From the NCBI GenBank assembly GCA_020055645.1, contig CM034548.1, positions 9,982,001 through 10,046,000 of the forward strand: DNA of 64,000 bases, in the 5' to 3' direction. The stretch's first letter is position 1. Each line of letters opens with the position of its first letter. The DNA comes from Tomocerus qinae (lineage: Eukaryota > Arthropoda > Collembola > Entomobryomorpha > Tomoceridae). The position numbers and the translations under genes are program-made. Under the pieces are notes generated by a model. That model was not told where the DNA came from. It worked only from the letters and a program-made list of their open reading frames with translations, and searched no databases. Of the stretch, positions 48,812 through 62,830 are shown in pieces.

Positions 48812-50950
48812 ATTATTTCCACCGAAGCCTATGATTTTATTTTGGTTGCCTTTGAATGCAAGATAACATAGCTAAAGGTGCTTAACAGGTTTTACCTTCA
48901 GAACTACAGGGGAAGTATATCCTTTAGGTTGATACTATCGACATGGGTTGTATATGTGCTGTACTGGCAGCAGAATGCGCATCTTTAGTCGTTGCACACA
49001 AAAAGCTAGTCGAGGTTTGCCTTATCTCTCTACTAGCCTCAACTGCCCTGTCATGTCACTACTCACCAGTAGGTAACCGTCTTTGCATTGCACTAGCATA
49101 ACTACAGCCAAATGGAGTGGAGCTGATATTTATTTTGCAGAATGTGTGATGCCGATTTTCAGTTTCGAATTACAAATAAATAGAAACAAGAGAATGCATA
49201 TAGACGGTACTTGTAAACAACGCATGTGAATAACAATCCAAAGATATGCAAATGGTCTATTTAATTCACCAGATAATGTAGACAGTGAAGACACGTGACT
49301 TTTACTTTTATCTCTATACAGGAAGTCTGCATAAATAAATCGTGACGGTTGTTGGAGCAAGGGGAAGCAGGCTTTTACGCAGATTTACTATCTGTTTCTG
49401 AGTAGATGCTGAGTTGTACTGAGACAAAATAATGCCTGCCAACATATTATGCAATAAATAATGAGCTTGATGTCCTGATAAATACATCTCTTAGTACAGA
49501 TTTTTTTTGAAACTTGATATTAAAAGGGAATGTAAGAACATGTGCCATTTTTATTCACTTGAAGTCAGAGAGCAAAGACGTGTCGTTATTTACTATGTAC
49601 ATAGGATGGATGCAAATAAAGTTTACAGAAGTGACCATAGGAGAAAGCATATTTTATGCAGGCACAGTGAAAAATATTGGAGAAATGGAATTTTGAATTG
49701 GACAAGGGACAGACAAGTTGAAGATACATGGAAGCTCCAACCGCATAGCAGCGAAGTATAAATTTGAGAGTGGAGAAGTATTCAGGGCAAAGAAGAAAGT
49801 AAAACACATTTGAGTAGGGTAGAGTACTGACTCCTGACTGACTTTGTAAAATAGAGTAGATTTAGTTCGTCAGAGTCAGTAGTGAAGTGGAGGAGGGAGA
49901 GTGCATGTCTAAATGTAAATACGCCCGTGGCCCGTCTGCTGTCTCTCTTTGTGATGTCTGCTGACTGACTTACTGAATCCTAAAGAAGCGACTTAGTTTC
50001 TGTGAATGCATCACTCAAGTTGTAAGTACCTGGACAGATAAAAGCTAAGGCTATGAATAAATGCTACTGAAGCAAAGTAAAAGCGGTTTGATTTCCGTTT
50101 TTGGAGAAAGCGGATTGTTACTCACGTCAACTTATATCCTCAATTTCACCTTTACAATAAATCTTGTAGGTAACCAGCCTATTACTTGAGAAACGTGCTA
50201 CATATGTATGTGCAACTCAAGGATACGCACATCACTCACAATAATAAATCAACTTACCTACAAGTAAACGACTAGGTAATTGTATTTCAACTACATTATG
50301 CATTACACGCTTGGCTAAAAGAATCTAGATAACATGGCAAGCTGCGAAAGAACTTAAAGGCATTAACAAGTATTATATAGGTACATGCGCCCTCGCCATT
50401 TCCAGATATTTTAATTCAGGTCTAGTTGAAATTACTTTTTTAAGATTGATTAACCTGATTAGAGTAGTTATAGTAACGTTCTCCCTTAGCTTAGCTTTTG
50501 CAAATTTCTATTTCTTCTAACACTTTCATAAGAAGTCATCACCTATCACAAGCTTTAGTTACTTTTCTGTAACGAAGCAAAGCATGTTTGGTAATAGTTT
50601 CATGCATAGATAGTTTCATGTGTACATTGCAACTGTCTTTTCCCTGCCTGCAGTGACTTGGTGTAGTAGTAGCACAGCCACTTTAGAGGCTTACATGCAG
50701 ATGATATGGACCATTGAAAAATATTTTTATATGCGAAGAAAAACGATAGGATATCCAAGGTAATATTTGATGAATAGCTAAGACTTTGGTGGACTAGCAA
50801 TAAGTGAGCCGTAGAAGTGAATAGCTAAAGGCCGTGCTTATTTAAATTCTAGTCATACAGCCCATTGACTGTATTATCTATGAATCCTTATTCATCCTTA
50901 AATGTGAATATCCATAGAATTATGTATGACTATAGTCTTCCTCGTTCTAT

Positions 50951-50990
50951 CTAAGGTACGTTGTAAATTGCAAGCTAGGACGTACCTTAG
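50951..50990. repeat. 11-bp perfect inverted repeat, 18-base loop
   Basis: CTAAGGTACGT (50,951-50,961) pairs exactly with ACGTACCTTAG (50,980-50,990). The spacer shows no further structure. Confidence 0.9.
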
Positions 50991-52342
50991 CGTCCGCATT
51001 CCGCATCATGTTTTTCCAGGACAAAAAGAATTTTCCTATTTTTGTCATTTATTTATATTACATAGGAGTAAAGTGTTAGGAAGGAATATATATGATCACA
51101 GCAGTGTAGGGTAATTGCTGACAATAAGTCTGAGAATTTCTAAAGCAACGTGACTAAGAATTCTTAAACTTGATTACTCCAGCAAGCTACCAATTACTCA
51201 AAAGAGAGCATGACGTGAGCATCCGACTAATTGTAAATTTTTCCATATCTGTTAAACTAGGTCACTGTATGCAAGGGATATATGTCAATAAATGTAGAAA
51301 TGCCCTGCACGCAATATGAAAATGATACAAAGGCAATTACCGGAGTGTACTAAGAGTTAAATCGAGCCAGTGATGAAGAAATTTACGATTAGTGAAGATT
51401 AAAATGAATGGAAAAGGAGGGAATGTTGCATTTGTTACGAATAGTATTATTAGTATTCACTACAGTCTGTATGATAATTCTCGTTTGGTCTTCCTTCATG
51501 CAAATGTGGTAACAAATGTTAGTTTTCTCATGGTTATTTCTTGTAGTAACATAACCATGAGACATGTGTGCATGAAAAGTTTGTGTCCTCTGCTTATTTT
51601 ATATGTGCCTACAGAAGATGAATAGAAATAAAAGTACGGAGGAGTCTAGTGGACAGTTTCCCAACTTCAACTCTAATGCCGATGTTATTTTGAAAATATT
51701 GGAGGGGAAACTTAAAGGGACGAAAGTTATTCTAGTAAACATTTGTAGAAACTGTAGTAAATATTGCAGGAATGAAGTTGAATGGCTAAAGTATTTATGT
51801 ATAAAAGGAATTTGATATGCAGTGCAAACTGCAAACGAACTGAGGAGTACTAAGAGCAACAAGAGCTGCAAAAAAGTTTCTTTATTTGAATGAGTCTGGT
51901 CTGGTGGGGCAGAAAGACGGGAAAAGTTGTCGGGAGTTAAGTCGCTAAATGAATGGAATAAAGTAAAGACAACAGTCGTCAAATATAAGTGAGGATTTCC
52001 TTTGAGTTATGAGCTACAGTCTTTTATGACGACCAATCTTTTCAAGCTGTGGTCATATTTATTTTACTTTGCCTATCATTCCGAATGTTCCTTTTACTAC
52101 TCAAGTAGACAGAACGAGTTCTTTCCCATCTTCCGTTCGGACATCATTGAACTTGGACGGATTATTACCTTCCTATATCGCTCCAACATTTTCTCTCTCC
52201 TTTATCTTATCTTATTTTTCTTAAGAATTTTCCAATTGCAGGGAAAGTCACATCAAAGCGCATTTCGTCCAAAGTCGCCCAAGGAGTAAAAGCAAAGCTG
52301 TACTATTTAGATAAAATGAACTGGCTGAGGAAACTGCATTAA

Positions 52343-55300
52343 CTCTGCAGATACGTTCGAAAACCTAACAGCCACTCCATTCGAATTATCTATAGACTCC
52401 TTCTCTACGCCTATAATGGACATTCAAACTAACTTATACAGTTGTACTTCAATTACCTACACTCCACATTGCCAAATACGGACTACCTACTTACTTATTA
52501 TCTCTACAGACATTTATTTTTAATGTAGACCTACATAAGCCAAACCAATGCTAACTAATGTAATATTATTGCAATGTCTATGACTCGTGTTTATCCTAGA
52601 AGCTTTGCCTTCCTTATAATAATTCCCACCCTTCAGAAATTGTTACAAGTCTAATAAAAATTACGTCTTTAATAACTAACGTAATTTACCTAGTTATGTA
52701 AGATTAGCATGATAATCCTCTTTCAAACTTTCTGCATTTTTTTGTTCTTATTGCACATTTGCAATAAGCATATAAAAGTTTAAAAAAATTTATTTGGTTA
52801 TTTGTGATAAAAAATTAAGTAAATATAAAGGGCAGCAATACTTACGCAATACCTAGGTATTTTAATTCTTAAATTAATACCTACCTGTAAATTCATGCAA
52901 ATAAATCAATTTGAGACAAACCTTTTAATTAACATGACAATCAGCAAAAAATCGAAATAATTTTGGAAATGATACTACCCATTACTTCAGCTTCTACCAT
53001 TCCTTTCTATCTACTCCTTTACAATAAGCTATTTAGTCAAGGTTGAAGAGTCTCAAATTACATAAATGCTATTCAAATTAATGCCCTACGAATTTTGGTA
53101 ATCCATGTAGGTATTAGCCAATTTAGTGTTTTATGCCATTGGAGATCCATTTTTTACTGAAAACAATGACAAAACAGCACTGCAATTTTACATTATGATA
53201 ATTTCTGGTTTATATATCCTAATACCTACTAAAAGGGGGGAAGCAGAGCAGAATGATTGCTCCATGCCTCCAGTGACTCTTTCTACTACAGATGAATATA
53301 AAGTGATTCTATATGAATAGGTACCATTAGCTCAACAATCTTTACTTGTACAAACAACAAGACTTTAGGACTGTATGTAGGCACTTAAGCAGATATGCTA
53401 TCAAATATGTTATGGCCTTCTTACGCTCTTTGAACTCATGTTTGTCAGACATTTTTTGCTTTATTTACCATTACAAAAGTAGATACGAAGTAAACATAAA
53501 CAAGTAGATTTCTATACCATTGCTTAAAGTTTCCATAGCTAAATACGGTTCACCCCATAGAGATAGTCATCTTAGGCAGAAACTTTCCATTTTATTTCGA
53601 GTGCGTAAAAGTTTTTATCTGGTGCATTTGGATTGGGGTAAAGGTGGATATGAAAATAACTCTTTGAAATAGGTCGAATGAGCTAAGTCGTCAAGTAACA
53701 TTTCGGTAGGTACTTTATTTATTTGTACCTTATACTACTATCCTGTAGATTTGTAAAGGGAAAGTTTAGAGGTCGTAGGAAAGTAGGAAAACTTGCTAAT
53801 TTGCATCGCTGAAATTGAAACATTGGCAGTGAAGTGGAAATGTGTAATTTGCAGACTCCAACATTTTGAAATTTGACCTAGAAATGCAGTGAACATGTCC
53901 GATGGAAATTGAAAATTTCTCGGTGTGAAGAATGCTCTGACAAGTGTGAATCTTTGGGTAACTTGAATAACTCGTTATTTAAATGATTTTTTGGATTGTT
54001 CATTTGATTGGTGGTAGAATAAATTGAAGTCGTCTCATGATAGTGGATATGATAGGGCATTTATTATCGCTTAGGCCTGTTGGTTTATATGAGAGTCATG
54101 GGAATGTGTATGATGGGATGTGGGATGAGTAAAGTAAACTTTGAGACCGCATTGTGTGGAACAATGCAGTGTGGGTAGCAGTTCTGGCGTAGCAAGTTTG
54201 GTGTACGGTGGTAACGTGTGTATATATTTCTGGGGAAGGAAGGGACTGTAACTGTTGTCGCAAAATCGTCGCATGTCTTCCAACAGATTGGAGAGAAAGC
54301 GCTGAATCAGAGATTTGCTCCTATTCAAGATATATATACGTTTCTGCATGATTGAGCTGTAGATACAATATCCCAAGTATTCTCAAGTTTCTACTCCACA
54401 CAAACTGCCGAAGGAGATAATACTTCATTGTATTCTTGTTAGATTAAGAGTAATACCCCTTTTATATTACACCACTATAGGAAATTGTAATTTATGTTCA
54501 CATACACTATATTATGTTCTATATCTATCTATCTGCTTTTGTATAACTATATGTACATATGGCGTCAACGGGGATAATAAATAAAGAACAAATAGGTCGA
54601 ACTTTCTAATATGTACGAATATAATACAGAATACTACATTTAGACACAATTAACACAGAAGGTCAAGTATAATAGAGTTAAGAAGTGTATGTGCTCTAAT
54701 CAAGAGGAAAATATTTACTACTGGCTGTATGTATATTTTGATAAAATGGCAGGAATATTGATGCAGTATGCAGTGGATGTTGTTGCGATGCAGCGCATAA
54801 AGTAAACTTGAGTTCCGCATAGATCAATTTGAGATGCATTTAGTTGGAACGGATGAAATATCGTGTAATGTTGATAGAAGACATCATTGGAAGAACAGCG
54901 ATGTGAATACAGATGCGAAGAAAGGCGTCTACGGTGTTACCTGAATGAACAGGACGTAGCTGCCAGCTACAGAGTTCAGCCGACTCAAGTCTAAGAGATA
55001 TGCAAAAAATTTGAATTCGTATCAAGAATTTATATTCATATGCATACGAAGTGAGTGACTTAATGTAAATAGCTCGATGTCTGACAGATGTGCCCCCCGA
55101 CTTTGTTTTACTTGGTAGGAAACCCGGGCTAAACTCTTCAAGTGCTGTGATGACTCTTGATCTAGTTTTCACTCAAGTCCCAGTCAGTCAGCTCTCAAGT
55201 GAACTGAACGGAACTTAGTATTAGGTATATCTTTCTTCTAGCTCAGTTTGAATTTAAGCCATGAGCTCACGATTTAAATCCTTCGAGTTTTTGTCGACAT

Positions 55301-58300
55301 ATTTGATTACTTTTGTGTAAACTTGTGTTACTCTCACTGGGGAATCCAATACACATGTACATACTAGGAAAATCTTATTAAACATTATGATTCTATTGGA
55401 AGAGTATCTGTATCATCTAAATAAATAGTAGAAGCATCGACAGTATTTATTTGTATGTGAGCTATAGCGTTACATTTACAGCTGGGAACCTTGGGAGGTT
55501 TTAGTCAAGCATGTCTTTGTTTCCTTCCTATGAAGTGAATAGTACATGCAGGAGTTTCTAAAAGAAAGTCCTTGTTCAGAATTCAAAAAGAGTTCCTCTG
55601 TCTGTCAAATATGGCTGTCAGTACAGACGTGTGGATCCAAAGAATAGGGAGACATAATTTGGTAATATGAGTCGACATGTGTCACCACGGAAGGGAAACT
55701 GCACCAAAGGTCGCCCACAACCTCCAAAAGTCAAAGAACCAACACTATACAGAGCTCTATAATTTTCACTGCATAGTCCACACACTACCTCAGCACAAAT
55801 AAAATGCAGTAGAATTCCCACGTAGCAAAGGCATTGAGCGTCAAATGGAAAATATTTACATCCCCGAAAAGAGAATCGAAGCACTATAACATTCTACATA
55901 GCATGACATGTGTAATGTGGTAGCCTTTGGTGTTCAAGAAGGACGTTTATTTACCGTATACATTCGAGTACAGCTCCAAATCGATTCGACTCCAAAAATT
56001 TTGCATTCAAATCACTTCTGTTCTGTCTGCCCTAAAAAGTTTACTTTCTTTCATTTCTCCTGCTTCTGACGGGGTATAAAAATTCAGTTAAAAGTTTATT
56101 GCAAGTTTTTCCTAGTTGAGTCCCGTCGCACTCAAATATTTGTTAAAACACAAAGATTAGAGTAGCTGAACATCCGCAATGTTACAATTTACTAACCTAA
56201 CAGTACCATTTGTATCTTTATTTCAAAAGCATTGAAGTTTTCAATCGTCAAATTCACACATCTACAAATGTGGCGGGGATGGTTGATACTAAATAGATAG
56301 ACACGTCTTACGTAAGTGTAATGAAGTTTCCAAAGAATTTAATGCATTCCATGAACCCCTTTCAATTCAGTTCAAGTGGATTTGGTCAGAAAGTGTCTTT
56401 TGCCAAAAAGAGAGAATAATGGGGAGGGATGGATGAAGAACCAAATAAATATACGAATGCCTAGTCCGCTTAGGTATACATCATAGTATAATGTATACGT
56501 AGTTCCTATATTCCTACACCAAATTGAGTTGGAGAGGAGGACTAAGTTAAGCAAAGAGAAAATGAAAAAGGAGGTGGCGAGGTCTCTTCTTCAGATTTAT
56601 AATAGGGGAGAGATGCAAATGGACTATAGTGAATCATTCATGAATAATTAATTGAGAATAAGGAAGATGTGCCAACGGCCCATGTTCCCGCTCCACTCTA
56701 ATGTGAAATGGACTACCCACCAAATGTGGTTAGTTGCATTTGGACAAAACGGTCAGAACAAAGCACTTCGGAAATTAGCCTGCTCTTTGGGAATGCTCAA
56801 GGTATAATCGGCAGTTTCCATCTGTTCTGAATAAATTCACTCAGAATTCCTTGCAATTGTAATACATAATAAATATAACCTCGATGTGTACCTAATTAAT
56901 ATATTTATAGATGCTTCTAAGCTATCTTTGAATCTGGGATAATTCACAAGAAAAAATATTTGAGTACAACAAGCAAAATAGAACTATTTCATCTAAAAAT
57001 ATGATGCAGTTAATTTGCACAGGGATCTGTGTATAGTGAGTTGGTGCTTGCATGACATGAATAATATCTTTTTAGAAGCAGTAATTATTGCCCTTCACGC
57101 AATTTTATAGCTGCGCTAAAAAAAACTTTGTTCATTTTGTTGGAGCAATAAAATTTTCTGTAGCATGTTACGGAGTAAAACAAGAACCAACTATTAATTA
57201 TTAAGCAGGGAAATTACTCATTACGTAGAGAGTAATATTTCAAGAAAGGGAAAACCTTAAATTGGATTTTTTTCAGGAACACAAATATATTTAGCCACAT
57301 CAATCAACACGTAGTTACGATTATTTTCTCAACCAAGGTGTTATTGATAAATTGATTTAGCGTTACGAAAGGAAAATGGTTGATAGTTAGAATTTATTTA
57401 CACACCTCTACCAATAGTGTATATAAAAATATAATAAAAAGCATGTCAACCGATTTATTTTATACTCTACGGTCTACTTACGTAAATTCTTATTCCGAAA
57501 GTGCGTGTGGTATAATAGATTAAATTTGTCCGATTTTGATTTAGAGAGTGTCATGAAGTGTATATTTCATGTACAAGATACGGCAGAAGAATTATTAATG
57601 AGGAAGGTGCTGGCGCAGTTACAGTAAGAAAGACATCCAGGTTTTTTTGGCATTCTTGGAAGTTGTAAGTGTACTTTTATAAATGTCCATTTTCTTATCG
57701 GATAGGGGCTCTTAAATAACATGTGTCTATAGACATGTACATATATATTTCGTAAATCAAAGTACAAATGTTGTGATCTCGAAATAAAATTTATTAGAGC
57801 AGAGAAAGGAGAAGTGTGAAGATATAGAGAGAAAGTAATAGGATGAGAAAAGATTAGAGAAATGTATTGAGTTGTAGTTTGTGTGTATTATAGAAGGTGT
57901 CTGCGTGCATGTTGGCCACGGGCTTCTTCCTGAGCGAGGAGAGAAAGTTGAAAAGAACAAGGGGAAAACGGGATTGAACTTGTCTTCTGGAAAAGTGAAT
58001 AGCCAAGAGTGTGTACACATGGATACTGGGAAAAGGGGACAAGACCCAACAAGCTGAAAGGAATCCAAAGGAAAAGATTGAAGATGTCATATGGCCATTA
58101 AGCTTCTCCACAGAAATCATTTTTTACTCGTTTTTTATTTCCTTTTTTGTGCTGTTCTGGTGAAAATCTCTTTGTCTTTCTACCGGAAGTCGATAGTCAA
58201 CATTCGCTCGTATCCATCGACTTTCTCCTATAAATACGCCCCTCGCAACTCCATCCATCTCTCTTTAGTGTACGTAGTACGTACGTATATCCCTAAATAG

Positions 58301-61300
58301 ATTATTATTATAGTTGTTAACTGTAGTAGTATGTAGTGGTAAGTAGTAGCTAAGATTATTATAATGATATAAGGTTTTATTATACACACAGGTACTATAG
58401 TACCTACACGTATACCTTGCCTTCATCTATTTATGGGTTTGGTTAGCTCAGTAGCTGAAAAGCAGGAGGTGCCTCTTATCTTTGTAGTAACAATAAGCAG
58501 AAAAATAATCGGCTGAGGCTCTTTCACCAAGACAGATGCATTTGGTACTTTCCCCAGGTTGGTTTTGTAGTGCTAGACCACGACTGCACATATGCTCACC
58601 ACGTTAGCCAGAAAAACCAGTTAGTTTAGTTTTACGTCCAGAGTCCTAACTATTTTCCCGCAGATTCATTCTAGCTCCACACTTACTCACGGGACGCTGC
58701 GAATAATTTGATGAAACCTGGTTTAGAGCCCGCAGGACCTCTACTTACTTTCTCTGGCTCTTTTTCCTAAGAAACAGAACTGAGAATGAGCTAAGCTTTG
58801 GAGAGGAGTATTTATTATACCACTGATCTGTATGTGGACTTGATTGCACTGTGCAATGCAATGGAAAACTAGATATAGCCACTTTCATTCGTAAGACTCT
58901 TAAGTTATCATATCTTTGTGCTGAACAAAACTACATCCTACATACTGAGAATTTAACTCTTAGTTAACTTAGAGCAGTGTATGGTAAAGACCACTAGTCA
59001 GAAAACGGTGTTAGGTGTATACGCTGCATATGCTCCAATACTTATGACTATTATATGGCGAGAGTTGGTCCTCCACCACATTATGTTACGCCACGTTATG
59101 TTAAGTTACGGTAGACAACGAAGGACCTTATCCTCCGCTCAACATTATAAAGACATAAATTGTCTCGGCCTGAGGAAATTCCTTATGGGATTTCCCACTG
59201 TATATATGTGGAGACAAGAAGACAATACTCACTTTACAACAGATTACACTACACACCAAACGAGGCTACTAACACAACACAACAGACTTAACTCCGCACT
59301 CACGGAACATCCTGGCCTTCGCACAATGGATTTACTCATATACGGTACCCTACCGTTAAAACTCAAGTGGTAAATCCAAAGTGAGATGTGTGCACAATTA
59401 TCACAGGGAGAGATATACACGGAAAAGTCGGGCAGGGTGTGAAAACCGGTTTTACGGTGCTTAGTACTGTGAAATACATACAACTACTTTCAGGACTCCT
59501 TCATTGCATTAACCATTCTCCGGAAAATATAGAGACATTGACTTGCTTTCTCTCGGTGCCCGTCTTTCCCTTTGCAGACTATCACTCACAATCTGTCTGT
59601 TAGTCACCTTATAGTGCTAAGCATATAGAGATGGGCGATTGGAGTACAGAGATATCTCTTGCAACAATACAGTAGCCCATAAAAGCAACATGAGTCATGG
59701 TCAGGACCCCACTTGGCTAAGAATCTGTGGAACTGCCCCCTTTTCCGTGTAAACTCAGCTTATTTCCGCAGGATGAAAGCAGCACATTAGTAGTCTATAC
59801 CCGAGTTCATCATACACATAACACTCAGGGCCACATCTTAGCTACAATAAGGATATTTTATAAGCATGCTTCACTTGACTCTCATTTTCTTCAGGCCCAC
59901 TTGATTCATGTTTTTGTGGCTCGAATTATTTACTTGGATTACATATAATAGAGATATACCTATTGATACTACATAGCATCATGTTTATTTAGAGAATCCT
60001 AGTCTTTCTTAATGCATGCGAGTGTCACTTCTAGTTCCAATTGGAAAAAGTATTTTTACGCATTGTTAACATGATGACTGGCAATAAATCTTGTCGATGG
60101 GCTTTGGGTACTTGAATTACAGAATCTCTTTTTTATTACTTTCATAATTATTATCTTGACAAATTGTACTCCATTATTAATTCAAGCATAAAGTTGTACC
60201 CAAAGTGGACACACAAGTAGCATATGCTACGGTTCATTCATTATATTATATTGACATTGTTTATCACCATACATAACTGAATAACTGTACTTAAAAGAAT
60301 AAAATTGGATGGATTTGTTTGTATTAACTTTGCTATAGTAAATTTTGAATTAAATATAATTAAAAGGCTTCTGGCTTTTATACTGTCTATATCGTCTGTT
60401 TTTTCAATTAAAAACAGGTCCTTCAGCAGATTTGTAAAATCTCTTTCACATAAATTGAATTCTTTCTTTTTGTACTGATAGATTATGCAACTGTAACGAA
60501 TTCTTATTTTTACAAATCACAAATTTTTGCTAATCCACGCAGTTTGTCAATGTCAAATATATAATTTGGGTTACGAGTATTAGTTTGTACGTTCTAAACA
60601 TACCCAGTAACCATAAGTATACCTAACAGATAGTAGATATAGTTATAATTTACTTAATTCTAGCAGTGTTCTTTCAGCAATGCACGGATTCTATGTCAAT
60701 CCCAGCTCTCCACCAGCGTCAAGGGAATGGAAACTTATTCAAGCACACTATTGAAAAATGTCTTTCAAGCAAAACTTTTTTAATTTGATTTATTTCTAGT
60801 TGCTATCATATCATTAACTCTTCCTGAGGACTTTTATAGTGTTATCCAGCTTATTGCTTTGCAATGTCGTTGCAAATTTAATTAAATCACCATACACTCA
60901 ACGATATACAACGGTAAGAGTCTTCAAACTTGCACTTAGCGAATTATGTACATTCTGGGAATGAAATTCTAAAAGATTTATCTTTCTAAGTATAATTGGG
61001 TTGGAAAATTATACGTAACCAAGTAACAAATAGACGTCTCTCATAATAACTCTAGTGCTACACAGACAAGTATTTATGAGAGGCGTTTCAATATACTACC
61101 TACTATTCACATTAATATGAGTGCTTTGATTATGAAAAATATTGTCGTTTGTCAATGTTAGTAATATTTCATACTTTGTAATGATATGGTTTGTAATAAC
61201 AAAAACGATATAATAGCGATTTTTCAAGATTTTATAAATATAAATTTTTCGATTGAAAAGTAAAACGAAGAGTAGAGTGAAGCCCTAAAATTCGTAGATT

Positions 61301-62257
61301 CGAATGCCAACACGATTTTATAACGCTACCTGTCTTTCTTGCGTACTACAAATACTAAATAATACACTAGTACAAATCGTTTGCAGAACGAAAAGGGAAT
61401 AAAGAAAAGAGGATATTGAACATTCAAAAAAACAGTAAGAATATTATTTCATCTGCTTTGCATTTCATTTCTAAGAGTTTTGCTCGAGTGTCCTTTAAAA
61501 TGAAAGTCTCATACTGCAGATACGAATGACAATCAGAGTAGTGCGAGCTTGCTAACTGAATTTCTATGTTCGTGTAGACAGCATATTAGTGTAGTTATAT
61601 ATTTCATGTCTTGTCATTTGATCTTATTTGGTAGTCCCGGCTTAGGACTCACGACTACTGAGTCTGATGTCTTACTAATACTTTCAATTAGAAATCTTGA
61701 TATCTAACAAGGAAATCCACTTTCATGAAATACAGTTTTGAAGGTTTTAGTACAGACATGTCAGGTAGTAACGTTCCTTTGAGACCGAGGAATAAAATGC
61801 TTCTTTGAACAAACTAAGCACCAAGTAAGTAATAGTGATTTAAGCTCCATGATATATCTTGTGCAGAGTATTTGTTATTATCCTTCTTTTGTTTAGCGAG
61901 ATATCATATTATGACCCTTATTTTAACATACATCACAAAGGACGCAGTAGGCGATGAGATTTTTAAGAAATTTACAGCATAAATTGACGCATAAGATGCA
62001 CTGTTTAAGCAATTGCAGTATGCAACTAGAATGAAGTTATATAATACGTAATTAAATACGAAATGAAACGAATTCATACGGAAATATGGTTGCATAGAAT
62101 CGAGAATCATGTTGTGATAAACTAACTGTGGCAGAACAATTTATTCACCATGATGAACTTGATCATTAAATTTTTTGGTCTTTATTTCTGCAAAATCTTA
62201 AGCCATGGGTAATATTTACGTATGTTTATGTAACTAGCTGCAGGCCTAACACAGTGT
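52343..62257. other. No gene recognised
   Basis: Long featureless stretch. The 130-codon frame at 58,981-59,373 (+) has no domain and includes locally repetitive ACGTTATGTTAAGTTACG text. The region 57,780-58,080 is purine-rich on the plus strand. A short (ATCT)3 lies at 54,523. Confidence 0.55.
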
Positions 62258-62830
62258 GCTAGAAAAATGTTGAAATAAGTAAATTTCTAGCGACTGCGCA
62301 TAAAAAATTCCATCAATAGACCGTTGACTAATTAGTAGACCAATTTTTGGTCTAAACGTGTTGAAATGGTGAAATCTCTTTACTCATTACAAAACAATAC
62401 GGACATACACACAAACATTTATACAAGAATACCGACAGAATTCAATGCACATGTCCCGTATATCTAATAGTAAAGACTAGTTGTAGTTGTAACCTACTCC
62501 AATCACTTGTGCTAGAAAACTGTCGAAATAATATGAAGATACAAATCAACATATTAGCGGGCATGCTGTGATTTGCCGAATTGAGTAGGCCAGGTTAAAT
62601 AAAATTGGCTTAGCTGCTTTATTGCTTTACCAAAATGAGGCAGATTAACACACGATAGTATATACATACCGACATATGGAATTTTTCCCTGCGCATGTCC
62701 GAACATCAGGTTTATTCTATAGTAATAGTAATGACTATGCCACCATGCGCCTATTGAATAATACTGAAATATATAAAATTTTAGCGTCTGCACATTGGCT
62801 CAAAATTCACTGACAGGCAAGGGATTTTCA
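62258..62830 (+). repeat. Old diverged tandem duplication, period about 253 bp, two full copies and a partial third
   Basis: Copy 1 starts at GCTAGAAAAATGTTGAAATAA (62,258), copy 2 at GCTAGAAAACTGTCGAAATAA (62,511). A partial third begins near 62,763 with TGAAATATATAAAATTTTAGCG. Collinear matches run along both copies: AGTAGACCA/AGTAGGCCA, ACACACAA/ACACACGA, ATACCGACA in both, GCACATGTCC/GCGCATGTCC and TAGTAAAGACTA/TAGTAATGACTA. Between these blocks similarity is weak, so the duplication is old. No long open frame is shared. It may be a short satellite fragment or the tail of a transposable element repeated in tandem. The right limit is approximate. Confidence 0.7.

Larger units (their letters stand above)
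47562..52241. other. No gene recognised
   Basis: Contains the hairpins at 48,784 and 50,951. The 127-codon minus frame at 51,599-51,982 overlaps a 70-codon plus frame; neither is recognisable. Confidence 0.55.

Noticed and set aside
51599..51982. 127-codon minus-strand frame with a Leu-rich stretch
   Set aside because: Looks like the complement of an A/G-rich plus strand. No signal-peptide context at its start and no domain.
58437..58520. GGTTAGCTCAGTAGC resembles a tRNA A-box
   Set aside because: No B-box (GGTTCRANNCC) follows within tRNA distance and the arms do not fold as a cloverleaf.
58981..59373. 130-codon open frame (+)
   Set aside because: No recognisable motif, and part of it is locally repetitive ACGTTATGTTA-type text.
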